6,349 nucleotides of DNA, from contig DAJP01000073.1 of NCBI GenBank assembly GCA_002496355.1, positions 11,359 to 17,707 of the forward strand, in the 5' to 3' direction. This document shows, piece after piece, positions 5,401 to 6,349 of this stretch; positions within the stretch are counted from its first letter, which is position 1; each line of letters starts with the position of its first letter. The notes under the pieces are model-generated. The model was not told where the DNA came from. It ran no database searches and worked only from the letters and a program-made list of their open reading frames with translations. Origin of the DNA: Euryarchaeota archaeon UBA346. Lineage in GTDB: Archaea > Thermoplasmatota > E2 > DHVEG-1. The position numbers and the translations under genes are program-made.

Positions 5401-6349
5401 ATACGGTCTTCAGTTGATGGATGAGTTTTTTGCTATTTGATAGATAGGTCAGCTCGATGGTTTTTCCGCCATGTCGTTTATCTACTTTATATGATACTGA
5501 GCCGTCGCCTTCATACAATCCGCTAAGGAAACTTGCGATGCATCTACGGGTTGATTGTAGAACCGTGAATGGTATTTCCTTTTTCGCTGAAGTGGTCTGT
5601 GTTAATCCAATGTTCTTTAAAAATTCAACGACATGAGTATAATAGATACTTAGTTCGACACAGTGACACTTCGGTAACGTACGCTCATAAAGGTTAATTC
5701 CTGGGAATTGATGAAGAATTGCTTTTTTCACTTTGTTGTAATATTCTTTATTGAGGTTATTGAACAGTATTTGCTTCTGGTGAAAACTACCTTCCGATAC
5801 CAGAGCACCTAAAAGAAACGCTAGTTCCTCATTCATCGTTTGTGGTAATCGGAAGATTTTCGTTCTTTTACTCACCAACGGATGATATTGTCGTAACGAA
5901 ATATTTTTTTCAGGGAAACAGTGAGAGGATCTACTTAACACCACATAATCATTTTTTGTTATTTCAGAAAGCATCTTCCATTTCAGGTGTGGGACACCAT
6001 GGTCGTTTACCCAGGTGATCACCGGATGATTATACGATCCTTCTAATTCATACCCTTGTTGAGTCCGCAGGTAAATTGTTGGATGTTTTCCAGAGTTAAA
6101 AAATTTTGATGCATGGGTTTTTTGGTTCTGATAATTAACAATTTCTACATTGATATCTGCCTCTTCGCCAGGGGCTATATCTTTAATGTCCATGATCCCT
6201 TGATTGGTCAAGACCATGGCATCACCAGTGACACAATATCTCATAGCTGCCGCGCTGTCACCATCGACTGAACCAAAGTTACCTTGACCGGCGATCAACG
6301 GGTATCGGAGCGAAAAATCCTGTGCCATACGCACCATGGAATCATAGAT
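2429..6349 (-). CDS. gyrA: DNA gyrase subunit A with an in-frame intein and a lysine-rich C-terminal tail (partial, N-terminus cut)
   Basis: GyrA is the cleavage and DNA-wrapping subunit of type IIA gyrase (A2B2), which introduces negative supercoils using ATP. The frame is open through base 6349, so the gene enters from the right. The first residues (IYDSMVRMAQ) match E. coli GyrA from about position 85, so roughly 84 residues are missing. Counting w1 as the internal Met codon at 6335-6337 (E. coli 89), the catalytic tyrosine is w34 in AAAMRY. The intein occupies w35-w469, and the host resumes with TETKMAKITK. NLLINGSSGIAVGMATNMAPHN (w512 on) and the DNA-gate coiled coil (about w700-w820) are canonical. 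The C-terminal beta-pinwheel carries the GyrA box QHRGGKG at w871-877, which separates gyrase from topo IV. After about w1155 come an acidic proline-rich linker and an 86-residue basic tail. With the intein removed, 871 host residues are visible, implying about 955 in total, longer than typical GyrA. A gyrB partner could lie upstream, outside the window. Confidence 0.97.
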   Translation of the reverse strand: MYDSMVRMAQDFSLRYPLIAGQGNFGSVDGDSAAAMRYCVTGDAMVLTNQGIMDIKDIAPGEEADINVEIVNYQNQKTHASKFFNSGKHPTIYLRTQQGYELEGSYNHPVITWVNDHGVPHLKWKMLSEITKNDYVVLSRSSHCFPEKNISLRQYHPLVSKRTKIFRLPQTMNEELAFLLGALVSEGSFHQKQILFNNLNKEYYNKVKKAILHQFPGINLYERTLPKCHCVELSIYYTHVVEFLKNIGLTQTTSAKKEIPFTVLQSTRRCIASFLSGLYEGDGSVSYKVDKRHGGKTIELTYLSNSKKLIHQLKTVLLNFGIITTRPYKDKRNPCYKLIISDVNNIKKFQENIDFSCSKKQKRLAQIKSLNTTRMSKNDFIPFLADYLRAKYNDPLFHRYNYDRYNNLRRNYRLLMKKLDAVDRELIDDILHHEYFFNRIYEIMPTCEEKTVYSLRVDSPCHSYIANGFINHNTETKMAKITKLMLQDIDKETVEWHDNYDGSLKEPDVLPAVLPNLLINGSSGIAVGMATNMAPHNICEVIDGTIRMIDVPETSTAELMEIIKGPDFPTGGIICGRGGILSAYSTGRGSLVVRAKTSIEEGEQKNKIIVHELPYQVNKSVLLQTIAELVKEKKLEGIADLRDESDRKGMRIVIELKRDAIDDVVLNQLFEHTELQSSFGVLNLAIVKGEPKVLMLRDILQYYIEYRIEIITRRTTYDLKKAREKMHILEGLMIALRNIDEVIKIIRQSKEVEEAKSALMKRFNLSEIQAKAILDMRLQKLTGMEIESVEKDYNETKQLIDELEALLADKQMILAEIKRELLEIKEKFGDMRRTQIVEGEAGIDIEDLIPVQEVVVTITKDGYIKRIPTETYRTQHRGGKGLIGVRPKEEDFVVDSFITSTHDYLMFFTNHGRVYWLKAYKIPEGDRYAKGKAIINLLPRLEEGEKVATAVPIHEFDDQHFLIFTTKLGTIKKTLLSAYGNIRVNGIIALKLEEDDELMSVVQSDGTKTVMIATASGQACRFNEKELRPIGRATHGVIGIRMKNKKDAVVAMTVVDITGSLFTLTENGFGKRSPIDEYRMTHRGSKGVRTIVTNERNGNVVFVSQVSDDNELIITTEHGMTVRIPVRDIREQGRNTMGVRIMRLNEGDKVVSVTITKILDENGSEAASVEAMQQMPIGMTEEKPAAEQKTQPLTEPHEPPRDDLPVQLPPLEPEKIRIPPKKERKPLPTKKATKGASLKKGKTKKEKKPVKKPGRTKKTTAVKKQKKPKKPFKKTKTLPKKPKKQMKIKKTAVKKTTVKKKQKRKK
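2432..2689 (-). repeat. Low-complexity lysine-codon tract encoding the basic tail of GyrA
   Basis: The last 86 residues of GyrA (w1217-1302) contain 41 Lys, 3 Arg and only 2 Glu. They are arranged as short KK or KKxKK clusters separated by Pro, Thr, Ala and Val, for example KKPKKPFKK at w1262-1270 and related KKTTAVKK and KKTAVKK units near w1253 and w1285. The pattern resembles the disordered C-terminal tails of histone H1 and bacterial H1/HU-like proteins, which bind DNA without sequence specificity. It lies outside the conserved GyrA fold. Codons are largely AAA/AAG, so the plus strand is T-rich. The frame continues without a break from the pinwheel. Confidence 0.85.
2447..2513 (+). terminator. 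Candidate multi-U-tract terminator of topA inside the gyrA 3' end
   Basis: After the topA stop at 2425-2427 the plus strand carries T runs of six (2447-2452), seven (2464-2470) and seven (2507-2513). More runs of five or six follow to about 2627 (2529-2533, 2540-2545, 2558-2563, 2606-2611, 2615-2620, 2623-2627). Successive U-tracts are a known archaeal termination signal. These bases are the antisense of the AAA/AAG-rich gyrA tail, so the signal may be a by-product of that coding sequence that the cell can use. Confidence 0.5.
2690..2872 (-). other. Acidic proline-rich linker between the GyrA pinwheel and the basic tail
   Basis: Residues w1156-1216 hold 13 Asp/Glu, 12 Pro and only 5 Lys/Arg, with no recognisable fold. 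They follow directly on the last pinwheel strands (KVVSVTITKI). The segment is probably disordered. In E. coli GyrA an acidic C-terminal tail modulates DNA wrapping; whether this linker does the same is inference from position and charge only. Confidence 0.65.
4931..6235 (-). mobile_element. GyrA intein, 435 aa, inserted directly after the catalytic tyrosine
   Basis: A protein-splicing element translated in frame with gyrA. Numbering uses w1 at the Met codon 6335-6337. Block A is CVTGDAMVL, with nucleophile Cys w35. Block B is EGSYNHPV, with His w104; the usual TxxH threonine is Ser w101. Block F is VYSLRVDSPCHSYIA (w448-462). Block G is NGFINHN, ending in His w468 and Asn w469, and the +1 extein residue is Thr w470. 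Ends are exact: TGT (Cys) at 6233-6235 and AAT (Asn) at 4931-4933. Removing them restores MRY followed by TETKMAK, matching uninterrupted GyrA proteins (MRYTE). The splice domain resembles the mycobacterial GyrA inteins (CITGDALV ... YSLRVDTADHAFITNGFVSHN) at the same site. All splicing residues are present apart from the Ser in block B, so splicing is expected. Base composition is much more AT-rich than the host gene. Confidence 0.96.
5303..5836 (-). other. LAGLIDADG (DOD) homing endonuclease domain within the GyrA intein
   Basis: Between intein blocks B and F lies a two-motif DOD endonuclease (about w168-345). The first motif is LLGALVSEGSF, with acidic Glu w182 (codons near 5783-5812). Block D is KKEIP at w252-256. 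The second motif is FLSGLYEGDGSV, with Asp w278 (codons 5501-5530). A block H-like segment, NSKKLIHQLKTVLLNFGI, follows at w301-318. Both catalytic acids are present and the frame is unbroken, so the nuclease may still cut. Its expected target is the empty gyrA allele across the MRY/TE junction, where it would promote homing. A helix-rich basic stretch (about w375-435) follows before block F and could add DNA contacts; its role is unknown. Confidence 0.87.

Noticed and set aside
4931..6235. Insertion as a group I/II intron or insertion sequence
   Set aside because: The insert is open in frame with gyrA throughout and carries all intein splicing blocks. No terminal inverted repeats, target duplication or transposase motifs are seen.
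6335..6337. ATG at 6335-6337 as the start of GyrA
   Set aside because: It is an internal methionine (E. coli position 89). The frame stays open to the window edge and the upstream codons read IYDS, matching conserved GyrA sequence.

Overview
The window looks like a chromosomal segment of a euryarchaeon (in the broad sense) of moderate GC content. Three things point there. The topoisomerase I is the archaeal form of topA, about 670 residues with two C-terminal four-cysteine zinc ribbons. The purE/topA intergenic region carries BRE/TATA-like boxes close to the start codons and no bacterial -35/-10 pair. DNA gyrase is present, which among archaea is mainly a euryarchaeal trait. I cannot name the genus; a Thermoplasmatota-type or methanogen-related lineage is only a guess.

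Layout. Positions 1-296 (minus strand) hold the N-terminal two thirds of purE (purine biosynthesis), cut by the left window edge. Positions 297-411 are a divergent promoter region. Positions 412-2427 (plus) hold a complete topA. Positions 2429-6349 (minus) hold gyrA, which runs off the right edge and lacks about 84 N-terminal residues. topA and gyrA converge tail to tail with one base between their stop codons. gyrA is interrupted in frame at 4931-6235 by a 435-residue intein with an embedded LAGLIDADG homing endonuclease. The insertion lies directly after the catalytic tyrosine of the DNA gate. gyrA also ends in an acidic, proline-rich linker followed by an 86-residue tail in which 41 residues are lysine.

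How the genes relate. TopA relaxes negative supercoils and gyrase introduces them, so the two opposing supercoiling enzymes share one 3' junction. Because both proteins end in lysine codons, the plus strand just after topA is rich in oligo-T and the minus strand just after gyrA has a seven-T run. Each gene's lysine-coding end may therefore serve as the other's U-tract terminator. purE is functionally unrelated and shares only the upstream region with topA.

The most notable observations are the GyrA intein at the active-site tyrosine, with base composition unlike its host gene; the histone-H1-like basic tail on GyrA; and the reciprocal lysine-codon/terminator arrangement. No RNA gene, CRISPR array, insertion sequence or novel multi-gene system is visible.
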